This document shows, piece after piece, positions 16,720 to 25,336 of a stretch of 39,487 nucleotides of DNA; the first letter of the stretch is position 1, and the number at the start of each line of letters is the position of its first letter. The notes below the pieces were generated by a model, which saw only the letters and a list, made by a program, of their open reading frames with translations, searched no databases and was not told where the DNA came from. The stretch comes from Acidimicrobiaceae bacterium (GTDB taxonomy: Bacteria; Actinomycetota; Acidimicrobiia; Acidimicrobiales; RAAP-2). Location of the stretch: the NCBI GenBank assembly GCA_027314705.1, contig DAHVAJ010000100.1, positions 1-39,487 of the forward strand. The letters run 5' to 3'. A program made the translations under genes and the position numbers.

Positions 16720-18833
16720 GCGAACCGGCCGGTCGGTCGCCGGTGCCGGGGCGGGGCGGACCGCCGGCCCAGAACATCGACGCCTCCCGTCTCCGGAGCT
16801 TCATCGGGCTCTCGGTCGGCCTGGTCGGTCCGCGGGCCAACCTGGCCGTGTCCGGGGTGCTCGTCACCCTCTACGTCCAGCAGCGGGCCTCGGGGGCGCT
16901 GGCCGTCACGTTCGCCCTCACCGCCAACCGCCTCCTCAGTTGGCTCACCTACCCGGTGGCCGGGCGCCTGAGCGACCGGACCCGGTCGCGGGTCGGCCGG
17001 CGCACGCCCTACATGGCCGGGAGCCTCATCGTCATGGGCGCGGCCACGTGGATGTTCACCGTGGTCCAGGGCTACTGGCAGCTCGTCCTCTTCATCGTCG
17101 TGGCCCGGCAGGCCGCCGCCGTCTTCACCCTGACCAACGTGGCCGTGGTGCCGGAGGTCTTCGGGCGGAGCCGGTGGCTGAAGGCCCTCCTGCTCACGAC
17201 GGTGCTCGGGACCCTCGCCAGCCTCACCATCAAGGGCACGGTCGTCGCCACCTGGAAGCAGAGCGACCCCAGCACCTGGAACCTCCCGTTCCAGGTGGCC
17301 GCCGTGATCATGGTGACCGTCGGCCTGGCCGTCCTGGTCCTGGTGCGCGAAGCGCCCACCGCCGTCCGGGGGGCCGAGACCGACCGGACCGAGCGGGCCC
17401 GGGCGACCCGGGACGAGCTACGCGACATCCTGGCCGGCCCCAACGCCCGGGTCCTCGTGGCCGGCTCGCTCCTCTTCTGGGCCGGGGTCGGCTCGACCGC
17501 CTACGTGGCCATCCTCTTCTTCCAGCGGGTCCTCCACGCGGGGGCCGGGGCGCAGACGGTGGCCGGCCTGGCCACCGGGGTGCCCGTCTTCCTCCTCGGG
17601 ATCGCCCTCGGCGTCCCACTGAGCCGGTGGCTGACCCCCATGCAGCTGGCCGTGGGCGCACCGCTCGTGGGCGCCGTCCTCGCCGGGGTGCAGGTCTTCG
17701 ACACCCACCTGTGGCAGGCCGTGGTGCTCAGCTACCTCGGTGCCCCCTTCGTCGGCGCCTACCTCATCGTCATGGCGCCGCTCCTCCTCCAGCTCCTCCC
17801 CCGGGGTGGCGGTCTCGGCGAGCGGCTCGGGGTCCTGCTCTCCCCCTTCAACCTGGTGAGCGTCCTGCTGGCCTACGTGGCCGCGGCCACGGTGGACGCC
17901 ACCGGCAACTACCGGCTCATCTGGCTCTTCCCGGCAGCCACCGGTGTGGCCCACGCCACGGTCAACTGCTGGCTGCGCTACCCGGCCCGCAGCGCCACCA
18001 GCCCCGACATGATCAAGCGCCTCTGGGAGTGGAGCGTCGTCCAGGCCGAGTCCATGGCCGAGACGGGCATCGTGACCGGCCTCCTCACCGCCCCGCTGCT
18101 CGGCGTGGTCACCGAGGAGGACGCCGACAGCGCCGTGGTCATCGACATGGCCCGCAACATCCTCGGCAACCCCTACGAACTGCCCGCCGGGACCGAGGAC
18201 GCCGAGGCGGGGGGCGGCGGGGTGGGCCAGACCGACCCTCAGTCGGACCGCGGCTCCCGGGGGGTGGCCGGGGTCGACCACGTGGGCGGCGGACCGGCCG
18301 GCGAGCGGGACGAGAGCGTCCAGAAATTGGGCCGGGGGCCGGGGGCCTCCGCCTCGTCCTCGTCCCCGCCGTCGTCGTCGCCCTCGTCGACGGCCGGGAC
18401 CACCGGGGGCGGGGCCACCGGGGTGGCCGACACCGGGAGGACCGGGCCCACCACGGGCGAGCCCGAGGGCGGCGTGGGCACGTCGGCACCGGTGGACCAG
18501 GCGGCGGACGCCGAGGCCCCGGCGCCGACCGGCCAGGGGTCCCCGGACGGCGGGTCGGCGGGTTCGGCGGGCACGACCGGGTCGACCGGTTCGGCGGGCA
18601 CGACCGGTTCGGCGGACACGACCGGGTCGGCGGACACGACCGCCGGCCGCCGGGGGGCGGGTGGCGGTGCCACCGCCGTCGGCCCGATCGGCGCCACCCG
18701 CCACACCGCCGACGGCGGCTCGGGCGGCTCGGGCGGCGCGCCGGCGCCGGCGGGGGACCCGGTGTCGGAGCCGTCGTCCGACGACGCCGAGGGGACGGCC
18801 GGTCCGCCACCTTCGGGGGACGGCGCCGGGTGA
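16716..18833 (+). CDS. MFS transporter, GPH-like, with long low-complexity C-terminal tail
   Basis: 705 residues. Residues about 28-440 carry some twelve hydrophobic segments. The loop GRLSDRTRSRVGRRTPYM (83-100) resembles the cytoplasmic 2-3 loop of glycoside-pentoside-hexuronide transporters. A soluble part (about 425-490, with MIKRLWEWSVVQAESMAETG) follows. From about 495 to 705 the protein is a Gly/Ser/Thr/Ala-rich tail with GSAGTT-type repeats. The substrate is unknown. The last 595 bp are antisense to the tail of the cold-shock-domain gene. Third codon positions coincide in the two frames, so high GC3 supports neither over the other. The membrane core is well supported; the tail is less certain. 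Confidence 0.82.
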   Translation: MSEPAGRSPVPGRGGPPAQNIDASRLRSFIGLSVGLVGPRANLAVSGVLVTLYVQQRASGALAVTFALTANRLLSWLTYPVAGRLSDRTRSRVGRRTPYMAGSLIVMGAATWMFTVVQGYWQLVLFIVVARQAAAVFTLTNVAVVPEVFGRSRWLKALLLTTVLGTLASLTIKGTVVATWKQSDPSTWNLPFQVAAVIMVTVGLAVLVLVREAPTAVRGAETDRTERARATRDELRDILAGPNARVLVAGSLLFWAGVGSTAYVAILFFQRVLHAGAGAQTVAGLATGVPVFLLGIALGVPLSRWLTPMQLAVGAPLVGAVLAGVQVFDTHLWQAVVLSYLGAPFVGAYLIVMAPLLLQLLPRGGGLGERLGVLLSPFNLVSVLLAYVAAATVDATGNYRLIWLFPAATGVAHATVNCWLRYPARSATSPDMIKRLWEWSVVQAESMAETGIVTGLLTAPLLGVVTEEDADSAVVIDMARNILGNPYELPAGTEDAEAGGGGVGQTDPQSDRGSRGVAGVDHVGGGPAGERDESVQKLGRGPGASASSSSPPSSSPSSTAGTTGGGATGVADTGRTGPTTGEPEGGVGTSAPVDQAADAEAPAPTGQGSPDGGSAGSAGTTGSTGSAGTTGSADTTGSADTTAGRRGAGGGATAVGPIGATRHTADGGSGGSGGAPAPAGDPVSEPSSDDAEGTAGPPPSGDGAG

Positions 18834-19156
18834 ACCTCCGGCCCGGCCGCCTCGGGCGTCCGGGAGCGGGTGCCGAGGGGTCCCCGGGGTGAGGCCACCC
18901 CGGGAAGCGGACGCACGGTACGGGCCTCGACGGTGCCGAGACGGGCCGCGGCCAGTCGCACCGCCACCACCGTCCCCACCTCGACGTGGCGCGACCCGTC
19001 GGTGACGGCCGTGCAGTGGAACGGGACGGTGCGGTCGTCGGGACCGCAGGTGACCGTGCCCAGGCCCCGCCGGTCGTCGAAGGACGCCACGTAGCCGATC
19101 AGCGGGTCCGGTCCCACCGGGAGGGGGTCGACGTCGTGGGCGGGGGCGGGGGGCAC
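18239..19156 (-). CDS. Cold-shock-domain protein with long Pro/Ala/Val-rich tail
   Basis: 305 residues from GTG 19156. Residues about 19-84 form a cold-shock-like beta barrel: IGYVASFDDRRGLGTVT (an RNP1-like strand), VPFHCTAVTDGSRHVEVG (RNP2-like) and a closing VEARTVRPL. Such domains bind single-stranded RNA or DNA. The RNP1 aromatic residues are largely missing (GLGTV instead of KGFGFI), so binding may differ. The rest (about 85-305) is disordered in character, with VVPAEP repeats and an acidic DEGDDDGGDEDE stretch. The last 595 bp lie antisense to the MFS tail. GTG 19156 lacks a clear Shine-Dalgarno; GTG at codon 14 is an alternative. It lies downstream of hisG on the same strand. Confidence 0.7.
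   Translation of the reverse strand: MPPAPAHDVDPLPVGPDPLIGYVASFDDRRGLGTVTCGPDDRTVPFHCTAVTDGSRHVEVGTVVAVRLAAARLGTVEARTVRPLPGVASPRGPLGTRSRTPEAAGPEVHPAPSPEGGGPAVPSASSDDGSDTGSPAGAGAPPEPPEPPSAVWRVAPIGPTAVAPPPAPRRPAVVSADPVVSAEPVVPAEPVDPVVPAEPADPPSGDPWPVGAGASASAAWSTGADVPTPPSGSPVVGPVLPVSATPVAPPPVVPAVDEGDDDGGDEDEAEAPGPRPNFWTLSSRSPAGPPPTWSTPATPREPRSD
18561..18641. repeat. 18-bp repeats in the MFS / cold-shock overlap
   Basis: Units of the type GGTTCGGCGGACACGACC at 18561, 18588, 18606 and 18624, with a 9-bp partial unit at 18579. They encode GSAGTT/GSADTT on the plus strand and VVPAEP/VVSADP on the minus strand. Confidence 0.85.
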
Positions 19157-19166
19157 GGGTCGGGGC

Positions 19167-20063
19167 TCAGTGGACGATCTTCGCCAGTGCCAACTCGATG
19201 ATGTCCGTGGCCCCCCGGTCGCGCAGCGCGGGGATGAGGACGTTGATCTCCGACTTGGGCACCACCGTCTCGACCGCGAACCCGCCGCCGCCGAACAGCT
19301 CCGAGACGGTCGGGGCCCGCAGCGACGGCAGGACCTCGATGACGTCGTCGAGAGCGTCGCCGGCCACGTTGAGCTTCACCAGGACCTTCCCCCGGGCCTC
19401 GAGCGAGCCCTGCAGGAGGGTGAGGAGCTGCGTCATGGCGTGGCGCCGTTCGGGGTCGGCCGCCGACTCGGGGTTGGCGATGAACTCGGTGTGCGAGACG
19501 AGGAGGGTCTCGACGATCGCCAGCCCGGCGGCCCGGAGGGCCCGCCCGGTCTCGGTGATCTCCACCACGCAGTCGGCGATGTCGGGCACCTTGGCCTCGG
19601 TGGCGCCGTAGGAGAGGCTCACCTCGGCGGCCACGCCGTGCTCGGCCAGGTAGCGGCGGGTGAGCTCGGGGTACTCGGTCGAGACGCGCACGGCGCCGCC
19701 CGCCCCGGTGCCCACGCGGGCCAGGTCGGCCACCGACGACACCGGCGAGTCGGCCGGAACGGCCAGCACCACCCGGATCGGGTTGGCGGTCGCCTTGGAG
19801 TACGGCAGGGTGCCGAGCGTGGTCACCTCGCTCCCGCGCTCCTCGATCCAGTCCCGGCCGGTGATGCCGACGTCGAAGAGCCCGTCGGCCACGTAGAGGG
19901 GGATCTCCTGGGGCCGCAGGATGCGCACGTCGTCGACCCGGGGGTCGTCGATGGTGGCCCGGTAGTCGACGCTCGACGACCGGGTGACGGCGAGGTCGGC
20001 ATCGGCGAAGAGGTCCAGGGTGGCCTGCTCGAGCGAGCCCTTGGGCAGGACGAGGCGGAGCAC
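19167..20063 (-). CDS. hisG: ATP phosphoribosyltransferase, long form
   Basis: First step of histidine synthesis: ATP plus PRPP to phosphoribosyl-ATP. 298 residues, the size of the long HisG that needs no HisZ. LRLVLPKGSLEQATL opens the protein, GLFDVGITGRDWIEE is the catalytic-domain landmark, and the C-terminal ~80 residues form the ACT-like histidine-binding domain, so feedback inhibition by histidine is expected. GTG 20063 follows the ribH stop by 2 nt. The other his genes are not in the window. Confidence 0.96.
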   Translation of the reverse strand: MLRLVLPKGSLEQATLDLFADADLAVTRSSSVDYRATIDDPRVDDVRILRPQEIPLYVADGLFDVGITGRDWIEERGSEVTTLGTLPYSKATANPIRVVLAVPADSPVSSVADLARVGTGAGGAVRVSTEYPELTRRYLAEHGVAAEVSLSYGATEAKVPDIADCVVEITETGRALRAAGLAIVETLLVSHTEFIANPESAADPERRHAMTQLLTLLQGSLEARGKVLVKLNVAGDALDDVIEVLPSLRAPTVSELFGGGGFAVETVVPKSEINVLIPALRDRGATDIIELALAKIVH

Positions 20064-20065
20064 GG

Positions 20066-20650
20066 TCAGCGTCCTCCGGCGCCGAAACCGACCCGGGCGT
20101 CCGGCGCCGACTGCCCGACCCCGCGCAGCACGGCCAGGACGGCGAGTGCCGTCCGGGCCGCCTCGGCCCCCTTGTTCGAGTCACCCGAACGCGACCGCTC
20201 GAGCGCCTGGTCGACCGTGTCGGTGGTCAGCACCCCGAAGACGACCGGCACCCCGCTGTCCAGCTGGACCCGCTGCAGTCCGGCCGCGCACTCGCCGGCC
20301 ACGAAGTCGTAGTGGCCCGTCTCGCCGCGGATGACGGCCCCCAGCGCCACCACGGCGTCCACCCGCTCGGAGGCGGCGAGGGCCCGGGCCACGACGGGCA
20401 GTTCGAAGGCACCCGGCACCCAGGCCACGGTCACCCGGTCCCGGGAACAGCCCTCGGCCGCCAGGGCGTCGAGGGCCCCGGTCAGGAGCCGGTCGGTGAT
20501 CCCGCCGTTGAACTCGGCGCAGGCGAAGGCCACCCGGGCGTCGCCGACGACGCGGGCCACCAGGTCGGCCGGGTCGAACGACCTGCCGGCCCGGGCCGCG
20601 GCCCGGGCCTTGGCGTCGTCGGGGAGGGCGATGACGTCAGAGGACGTCAT
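20066..20650 (-). CDS. ribH: 6,7-dimethyl-8-ribityllumazine synthase
   Basis: Condenses the pyrimidine intermediate with dihydroxybutanone phosphate, the penultimate step of riboflavin synthesis. 194 residues, about 35 longer at the N terminus than usual. Family motifs: EFN (46-48), PGAFELP (79-85), [14 protein letters not shown] (104-117, with the catalytic His113) and GVLTTDT. ATG 20650 lies inside the ribBA end (14-nt overlap). hisG follows at once. Confidence 0.95.
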   Translation of the reverse strand: MTSSDVIALPDDAKARAAARAGRSFDPADLVARVVGDARVAFACAEFNGGITDRLLTGALDALAAEGCSRDRVTVAWVPGAFELPVVARALAASERVDAVVALGAVIRGETGHYDFVAGECAAGLQRVQLDSGVPVVFGVLTTDTVDQALERSRSGDSNKGAEAARTALAVLAVLRGVGQSAPDARVGFGAGGR

Positions 20651-21857
20651 CGAGGCCCTCGAGGAGGTGGCCCATGCGCTCGCGCTTGGTCCGGAGGTAC
20701 TCGATGTTCTCCGGAGTGGGCACGGGCTGGATGCTGACCCGCTCGACGATGTCGAGGCCGAATCCCTCGAGCCCCCCGTACTTGGTCGGGTTGTTGGTCA
20801 TGAGGCGCATCGTCGTCACCCCGAGGTCGACCAGGATCTGCGCCCCGATGCCGTACTCGCGCGAGTCGGCCGGCAGCCCCAGTTCGAGATTGGCGTCGAC
20901 CGTGTCGAACCCCTCTTCTTGGAGGTTGTAGGCCCGCAACTTGTGGGCCAGGCCGATGCCCCGGCCCTCGTGGCCGCGCAGGTAGACGAGCACGCCGCTG
21001 CCGCTCTCGTCGATGAGGGACATGGCCGCGTGGAGCTGGGGACCGCAGTCGCAGCGCAGGGAGCCGAAGACGTCGCCGGTGAGGCACTCGCTGTGCACCC
21101 GCACCAGGGTGTTGGCCTGGCCCCGGACGTCCCCTTTGACCAGCGCCACGTGGTGCTCGCCGTCGAGCACCGACTCGTAGGCGTACACGGTGAACTCCCC
21201 GAAGTCGGTGGGGATCCGGGCCTCGGCGATCCGCCGGACGAGCTTGTCCTTGTGGCGCCGGTAGCGGATGAGGTCGGCGATGGAGATGAGGCGGAGCCCG
21301 TGGCGTTCGGCGAACGCCTCGAGCTCGGGCAGCCGGGCCATGGACGTCTTGTCCCCGCTCACCACCTCGCAGAGCACACCGGCCGGGGCCCGCCCGGCCG
21401 CCCGGGCCAGGTCGACGGCGGCCTCGGTGTGGCCGGCCCGCTTCAGCACGCCGCCGGGCCGGTAGCGGAGGGGGAAGATGTGTCCGGGCTTGTTGAGGTC
21501 GGTGGGACGGGTGTGGGCGTCGACCAGGGCCCGGATGGTGGCCGCCCGGTCGGACGCCGAGATGCCGGTCGAGGTCCCGTGGCGGTAGTCGACGCTCACC
21601 GTGAAGGCGGTGCGCTGCACCTCGGTGTTGGCCGTGACCATGGGGGGCAGGTCGAGCTGCTCCACCCGCTCGGGGGTGAGCGGTACGCAGATCAACCCCG
21701 AGGTGTGGGTCAGGAAGAAGGCGATCTTCTCGGGGGTGACCGCGTCGGCGGCCATGATGAGGTCGCCCTCGTTCTCGCGGTCCTCGTCGTCGACCACGAC
21801 CACGATCTCCCCACGGCCGATGGCCTCGATCGCATCCTCGACTGCTGAGAAGGGCAT
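20637..21857 (-). CDS. ribBA: Bifunctional 3,4-dihydroxy-2-butanone-4-phosphate synthase / GTP cyclohydrolase II
   Basis: Supplies both precursors of riboflavin. 406 residues. RibB half (1-~200): [11 protein letters not shown] (23-33) with the metal-binding acids, then [13 protein letters not shown]. RibA half (~205-406): zinc cysteines 258, 269 and 271 in [15 protein letters not shown], and [17 protein letters not shown] 21857 has AAGGAG 9 nt upstream. No FMN riboswitch was recognised in the leader. Confidence 0.96.
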   Translation of the reverse strand: MPFSAVEDAIEAIGRGEIVVVVDDEDRENEGDLIMAADAVTPEKIAFFLTHTSGLICVPLTPERVEQLDLPPMVTANTEVQRTAFTVSVDYRHGTSTGISASDRAATIRALVDAHTRPTDLNKPGHIFPLRYRPGGVLKRAGHTEAAVDLARAAGRAPAGVLCEVVSGDKTSMARLPELEAFAERHGLRLISIADLIRYRRHKDKLVRRIAEARIPTDFGEFTVYAYESVLDGEHHVALVKGDVRGQANTLVRVHSECLTGDVFGSLRCDCGPQLHAAMSLIDESGSGVLVYLRGHEGRGIGLAHKLRAYNLQEEGFDTVDANLELGLPADSREYGIGAQILVDLGVTTMRLMTNNPTKYGGLEGFGLDIVERVSIQPVPTPENIEYLRTKRERMGHLLEGLDDVL

Positions 21858-21917
21858 CGACCTGCTGTCTCCTTGTCCGTGCTGCCTCGTCCTACCCCGG
21901 GGTCGCCCGGCCCGGCG

Positions 21918-22022
21918 CCGGCCCCGTCGCCGGGTCCGGCCGGCGACCCGGCTCGGTCGCCCTCCCCGTCCTATCGGCAGCCGGGGCGCCGATCTTGCGG
22001 TCGGGTCCGGCGACGGGGCCGG
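21918..22022. repeat. Long inverted repeat in the ribD-ribBA gap
   Basis: Perfect 16-bp arms, CCGGCCCCGTCGCCGG (21918-21933) and its complement (22007-22022), are separated by 73 nt within the 175-nt gap. The gap has no gene and no recognisable riboflavin-synthase gene remnant. The arms could fold the ribBA leader, act as a terminator after ribD, or bind protein. Confidence 0.8.
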
Positions 22023-22032
22023 ACCGGCGCCC

Positions 22033-23091
22033 TCACTCCTGCGGTGCGTCGCGAGCGAGCTCGATGCGCACGTCCGTCCCCAGGCTAGTCACCGAGCACG
22101 CCCGTCCCCGCCACAGCTCGGCCAGGGTGGCCGCACCCGGGCCGCTGAACAGGGGCCGGGCGTCGTCCCCGCCGAAGAGGGCCGGGGCCAGGTAGACGAC
22201 GTACCGGTCGACCAGCCCGGCCGCATGGAAGTCGTGGGCCACCCGGGCCCCTCCCTCGACGAGCACCTGGACCGCACCCCGTCGCCCGAGCTCGGCCACG
22301 ACCTCGCCCGGGGTGCCGGTGAGCTCGAGGGCGGGCAGGACGGCCGCCCCCGCGGGTGCCCGGCCGAGGACCACCCGCAGGGGTTGGGCGTCCGGGCCCC
22401 GGTGGTGGGGGTCGTCTCGGTCGAGCCGCACCGTGAGCCTCGGGTCGTCGGCCCGCACCGTCCCGGCCCCGACCACCACGGCGTCGGACACGGCCCGCAG
22501 GCGGTGGGCGTCGCGCCGGGCCTCGGGCCCGGTGATCCAGCGGCTCGTCCCGTCGGGGGCGGCGATCCGCCCGTCGAGGGTGGACGCCAGCTTGAGGACG
22601 ATCCACGGCCGGCCGGTGCGGCGGTGGGCCAGGTACCCGGCCAGCTGCTCGGCCACCAGGTCGGCGGCCACGCCGACCTCGACGGCCACGCCCGCCGCCC
22701 GCAGCACGTTGCGGCCCCGCCCGTCGACCAGCGGATCGGGGTCGAGCACGCCCAGGACGACCCGGTCGACGCCGGCGGCCACCACGGCGTCGGCGCAGGG
22801 CGGCGTGCGTCCGTGGTGGGCGCAGGGTTCCAGGGTCACGTACAACGTGGCGCCGGCCGCCCGGGGGCCGGCCGCGGCCAGCACCGCCGCCTCGGCGTGG
22901 GGACCGCCGGGCGGGGACGTCACCCCGACGAGGACGTCCTCGGGCCCGGCGGCGTCGGCCGGGACCAGCACCGCCCCCACCGCGGGGTTCGGCGAGGTCC
23001 GGCCGCGGACCCGCTCGGCCGCGTCCACGGCCGCGGCCATGCGGGCCCGGTCGACCGCCGCGCCGGGGCCGCCACCGGGCGGATCGGCCAC
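22033..23091 (-). CDS. ribD: Riboflavin biosynthesis deaminase/reductase RibD
   Basis: Second and third steps of riboflavin synthesis. 352 residues from GTG 23091, 2 nt after the rpe stop (ATG 23040 is an alternative). Deaminase domain (about 14-150): [11 protein letters not shown], the zinc site HAE (65-67) and [12 protein letters not shown] (Cys90, Cys99). Reductase domain (about 165-350): [15 protein letters not shown], then the NADPH-binding region with VLVEGGARV. Part of rpe-ribD-(gap)-ribBA-ribH. Confidence 0.94.
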   Translation of the reverse strand: MADPPGGGPGAAVDRARMAAAVDAAERVRGRTSPNPAVGAVLVPADAAGPEDVLVGVTSPPGGPHAEAAVLAAAGPRAAGATLYVTLEPCAHHGRTPPCADAVVAAGVDRVVLGVLDPDPLVDGRGRNVLRAAGVAVEVGVAADLVAEQLAGYLAHRRTGRPWIVLKLASTLDGRIAAPDGTSRWITGPEARRDAHRLRAVSDAVVVGAGTVRADDPRLTVRLDRDDPHHRGPDAQPLRVVLGRAPAGAAVLPALELTGTPGEVVAELGRRGAVQVLVEGGARVAHDFHAAGLVDRYVVYLAPALFGGDDARPLFSGPGAATLAELWRGRACSVTSLGTDVRIELARDAPQE

Positions 23092-23093
23092 CG

Positions 23094-23789
23094 TCAGGTC
23101 CGGACCCCGGCCCGGGCGCGGCGCGCCGCGCCGAGGAGGCGCGTCACCGCGGCACCGGGGTCGGGCCGGGTGAAGACGGCCGACCCGGCCACGAAGACGT
23201 TGGCGCCGGCCCGGGCGGCGTCGACCACGGTGCGCTCGTCGATCCCACCGTCCACCTCCACGTCGAGGGCGAGACCCGCGCCGTCGGCCGCCTCGCGCAC
23301 GCGGCGCACCTTGTCCAGCACCTCGGCCAGGAACGCTTGGCCGCCGAAGCCCGGGAACACGGTCATGCACAGCACGAGGTCCACCCGTCCCAGCCACGGC
23401 TCGATCGCCTCGAACGGGGTGTCCGGGTTGGCGGCCAGGCCCACCCGCAGGCCGAGGCGGCGCATCTGGTCGACGAGGGCCCCGGTCTCCCCCACCTCGA
23501 CGTGGACGGTGCACCCGCCGGCACCGGCGTCCCGGAAGGCCTCGAGGTACCGGCCGGGGTCGGTGATCATGAGGTGGGTGTCGAAGAAGAGGTCGGTGTG
23601 GGCCCGCAGCGAGGCCACCACCGGTGGCCCGACGGTGAGGTTGGGCACGAAGTGACCGTCCATGACGTCGACGTGGAGCCAGTCGGTCACCGGGGCCACC
23701 GTGGCCACGGCCTCGGCCAGGCTGCCGAAGTCGGCCGAGAGGATGGACGGGGCCACGCGGAGCTCGGGCTCGTCGGGGACGGGGGCCAT
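23094..23789 (-). CDS. rpe: Ribulose-phosphate 3-epimerase
   Basis: Interconverts ribulose-5-P and xylulose-5-P, linking the pentose phosphate pathway to the ribulose-5-P needed by RibB. 231 residues, TIM barrel. PSILSADFGSL (14-24), HVDVMDGHFVPN (39-50, metal-binding His/Asp) and VDGGI with the phosphate-binding GS segment are seen. ATG 23789 is preceded by TAGGCT with a 7-nt gap (leaderless pattern). Confidence 0.96.
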   Translation of the reverse strand: MAPVPDEPELRVAPSILSADFGSLAEAVATVAPVTDWLHVDVMDGHFVPNLTVGPPVVASLRAHTDLFFDTHLMITDPGRYLEAFRDAGAGGCTVHVEVGETGALVDQMRRLGLRVGLAANPDTPFEAIEPWLGRVDLVLCMTVFPGFGGQAFLAEVLDKVRRVREAADGAGLALDVEVDGGIDERTVVDAARAGANVFVAGSAVFTRPDPGAAVTRLLGAARRARAGVRT

Positions 23790-23796
23790 CGCGCCG

Positions 23797-23802
23797 AGCC
23801 TA
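23797..23802 (-). promoter_or_regulatory. -10 element (TAGGCT) for rpe, leaderless
   Basis: TAGGCT, then 7 nt, then ATG of rpe, in the 45-nt gap after fmt. No convincing -35. Confidence 0.5.
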
Positions 23803-23834
23803 CCGGCGCGGCCGGCGGCCCCGGCGGTGCCCGT

Positions 23835-24716
23835 TCAGCCGCCGAGGCGGTCGGCGGGCTCGGGGCGCACCCCGCGCAGCCAGTCGCCGGCCGGGACGGC
23901 ACGGCGACCCTCGGGCTGCACGGTGCGCAGCTCCAGCGCCGTCCCCTCGCCCGCGCCGACCACGGTTCCGGCCAGCCGGCCGGGCGGCGGGGCCGGGCCG
24001 CCGTCGGGCGGGGGTCCGGCGGCCAGCACCCGGAGCCGGCGGCCCCGGAAGGTCGTCCACGCCCGGCCCAGCCGGACCACCCGGCGCAGGTGGAGGGCCG
24101 GGCGGGACCAGTCCAGCTCGAACTCGTGGGCCAGGAGCTTCTCGGCGTACGAGGGCGTGCCGGCCTGCTCACGGGCGGGCGGCAGCCCGGCCCGCCCGCC
24201 GGCCAGGTGGGTGGCCAGCAGCCCGCACCCCAGGTCGACCAGCCGGGCGGCCAGCTCGTCGGCCGTCTCCTCGTCACCGATGGGCGTGGCCGCGTCGGCG
24301 TAGATCGGACCGGTGTCGAGGCCGGTCTCCACCTCCATCAGGCAGACCCCGGTCTCGGCGTCCCCCTCGAGGATGGCCCGCTCCACCGGGGCGGCCCCCC
24401 GCCACCGGGGCAGGAGGGAGAAGTGGAGGTTGACCATGGGGAGGCGCTCGAGGAGGGCGGCCGGCACGATCCGACCGTAGGCCACGACCACGCCCAGCTC
24501 GGCGCCGGCGCCGGCGGCCGCGGCCAGGTCGTCGGTGACGGCCACGCCGAGGGAGGCGGCGGCGGCCTTCACCGGACTGGGGACGAGGGCCCCGCCCCGC
24601 CCGCGCCGCCGGTCGGGCCGGGTGACCACCAGGGCCACGTCGTGGCCGGCGTCGACCAGCGTGTGCAGCGGGGCGACGGCCGTCTCGGGGGTGCCGAGGT
24701 AGACGAGACGGGCCAC
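23835..24716 (-). CDS. fmt: Methionyl-tRNA formyltransferase
   Basis: Formylates initiator Met-tRNA using 10-formyl-THF. 293 residues, slightly short. Catalytic Asn96 and His98 lie in VNLHFSLLPRWRGAAP (most enzymes have N-x-H-A-S), with Asp134 in TGLDTGP. The C-terminal OB-like tRNA-binding domain follows (about 195-293). GTG 24716 sits 7 nt after TAGCGT. It is next to def, which removes the formyl group, a common pairing. The usual rsmB between fmt and rpe is absent. Confidence 0.95.
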   Translation of the reverse strand: MARLVYLGTPETAVAPLHTLVDAGHDVALVVTRPDRRRGRGGALVPSPVKAAAASLGVAVTDDLAAAAGAGAELGVVVAYGRIVPAALLERLPMVNLHFSLLPRWRGAAPVERAILEGDAETGVCLMEVETGLDTGPIYADAATPIGDEETADELAARLVDLGCGLLATHLAGGRAGLPPAREQAGTPSYAEKLLAHEFELDWSRPALHLRRVVRLGRAWTTFRGRRLRVLAAGPPPDGGPAPPPGRLAGTVVGAGEGTALELRTVQPEGRRAVPAGDWLRGVRPEPADRLGG

Positions 24717-24723
24717 GGCGCCG

Positions 24724-24729
24724 ACGCTA
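24724..24729 (-). promoter_or_regulatory. -10 element (TAGCGT) for fmt, leaderless
   Basis: TAGCGT, 7 nt, then GTG of fmt, in the 39-nt gap after def. No convincing -35. Confidence 0.5.
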
Positions 24730-24755
24730 CCGGGGCCGGCGCCGTCCCGGGGCCG

Positions 24756-25301
24756 TCAGACCGGTCGTTCGTCCCCGGCCGTCACCAGCCGGGCCTCCCG
24801 GGCCCGGGTGTCGAGGCCGAGGGCGCGGTCGCGCAGGATGCCGAGCGCCTGCTTGCGGGCGTCCTCCTCCAGCCGCTCGATCATGAGCACGCCGTCGAGG
24901 TGGTCGAGCTCGTGCTGGAAGACCCGTCCGAGGAAGTCGTCGGCGTCCAGCGAGAGCTCGTGCCCCTCGAGGTCGTAGCCGTGCAGGTGCACCCGGGCCG
25001 GACGCACGATGTCGAGCCGCAGTCCCGGGAGGGACAGGCAACCCTCGGGATGGAGCCACTCCCCCTCCACCTCGACCAGCTCGGGGTTGACCACCACCTC
25101 GGGGCCGTCGCCGACGTCGTAGACGAAGAGGCGCTTCTGCACGCCGACCTGGGGGGCGGCCAGCCCGGCCCCCTCGGCCTCGTACATGGTCGCCACCATC
25201 CCCTCGGCCAGGGCCACCAGGGCGCCGTCGACGCGCTCCACCTCCCGGGCCACCTGCTTGAGGACCGGGTCCCCGTACTGGCGGATGTCGTAGGACGCCA
25301 T
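24756..25301 (-). CDS. def: Peptide deformylase
   Basis: Metal enzyme that removes the N-formyl group from new proteins. 181 residues. The three motifs are intact: GAGLAAPQ (44-51), EGCLSLPG (86-93, metal Cys88) and QHELDH (129-134, His130, Glu131, His134). ATG 25301 is preceded by TAGACT with a 6-nt gap. Confidence 0.97.
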   Translation of the reverse strand: MASYDIRQYGDPVLKQVAREVERVDGALVALAEGMVATMYEAEGAGLAAPQVGVQKRLFVYDVGDGPEVVVNPELVEVEGEWLHPEGCLSLPGLRLDIVRPARVHLHGYDLEGHELSLDADDFLGRVFQHELDHLDGVLMIERLEEDARKQALGILRDRALGLDTRAREARLVTAGDERPV

Positions 25302-25307
25302 GGCCCC

Positions 25308-25313
25308 AGTCTA
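25308..25313 (-). promoter_or_regulatory. -10 element (TAGACT) for def, leaderless
   Basis: TAGACT, 6 nt, then ATG of def, in the 35-nt gap after the priA-like gene. No convincing -35. Confidence 0.5.
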
Positions 25314-25336
25314 CGGGCCGGCGTCCCCGGACGGGC

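Noticed and set aside
18561-18641. CRISPR-like array
   Set aside because: Units are contiguous 18-bp repeats without spacers, in phase with codons.
21858-22032. FMN riboswitch before ribBA
   Set aside because: The conserved RFN core sequences are absent; only a long inverted repeat is present.
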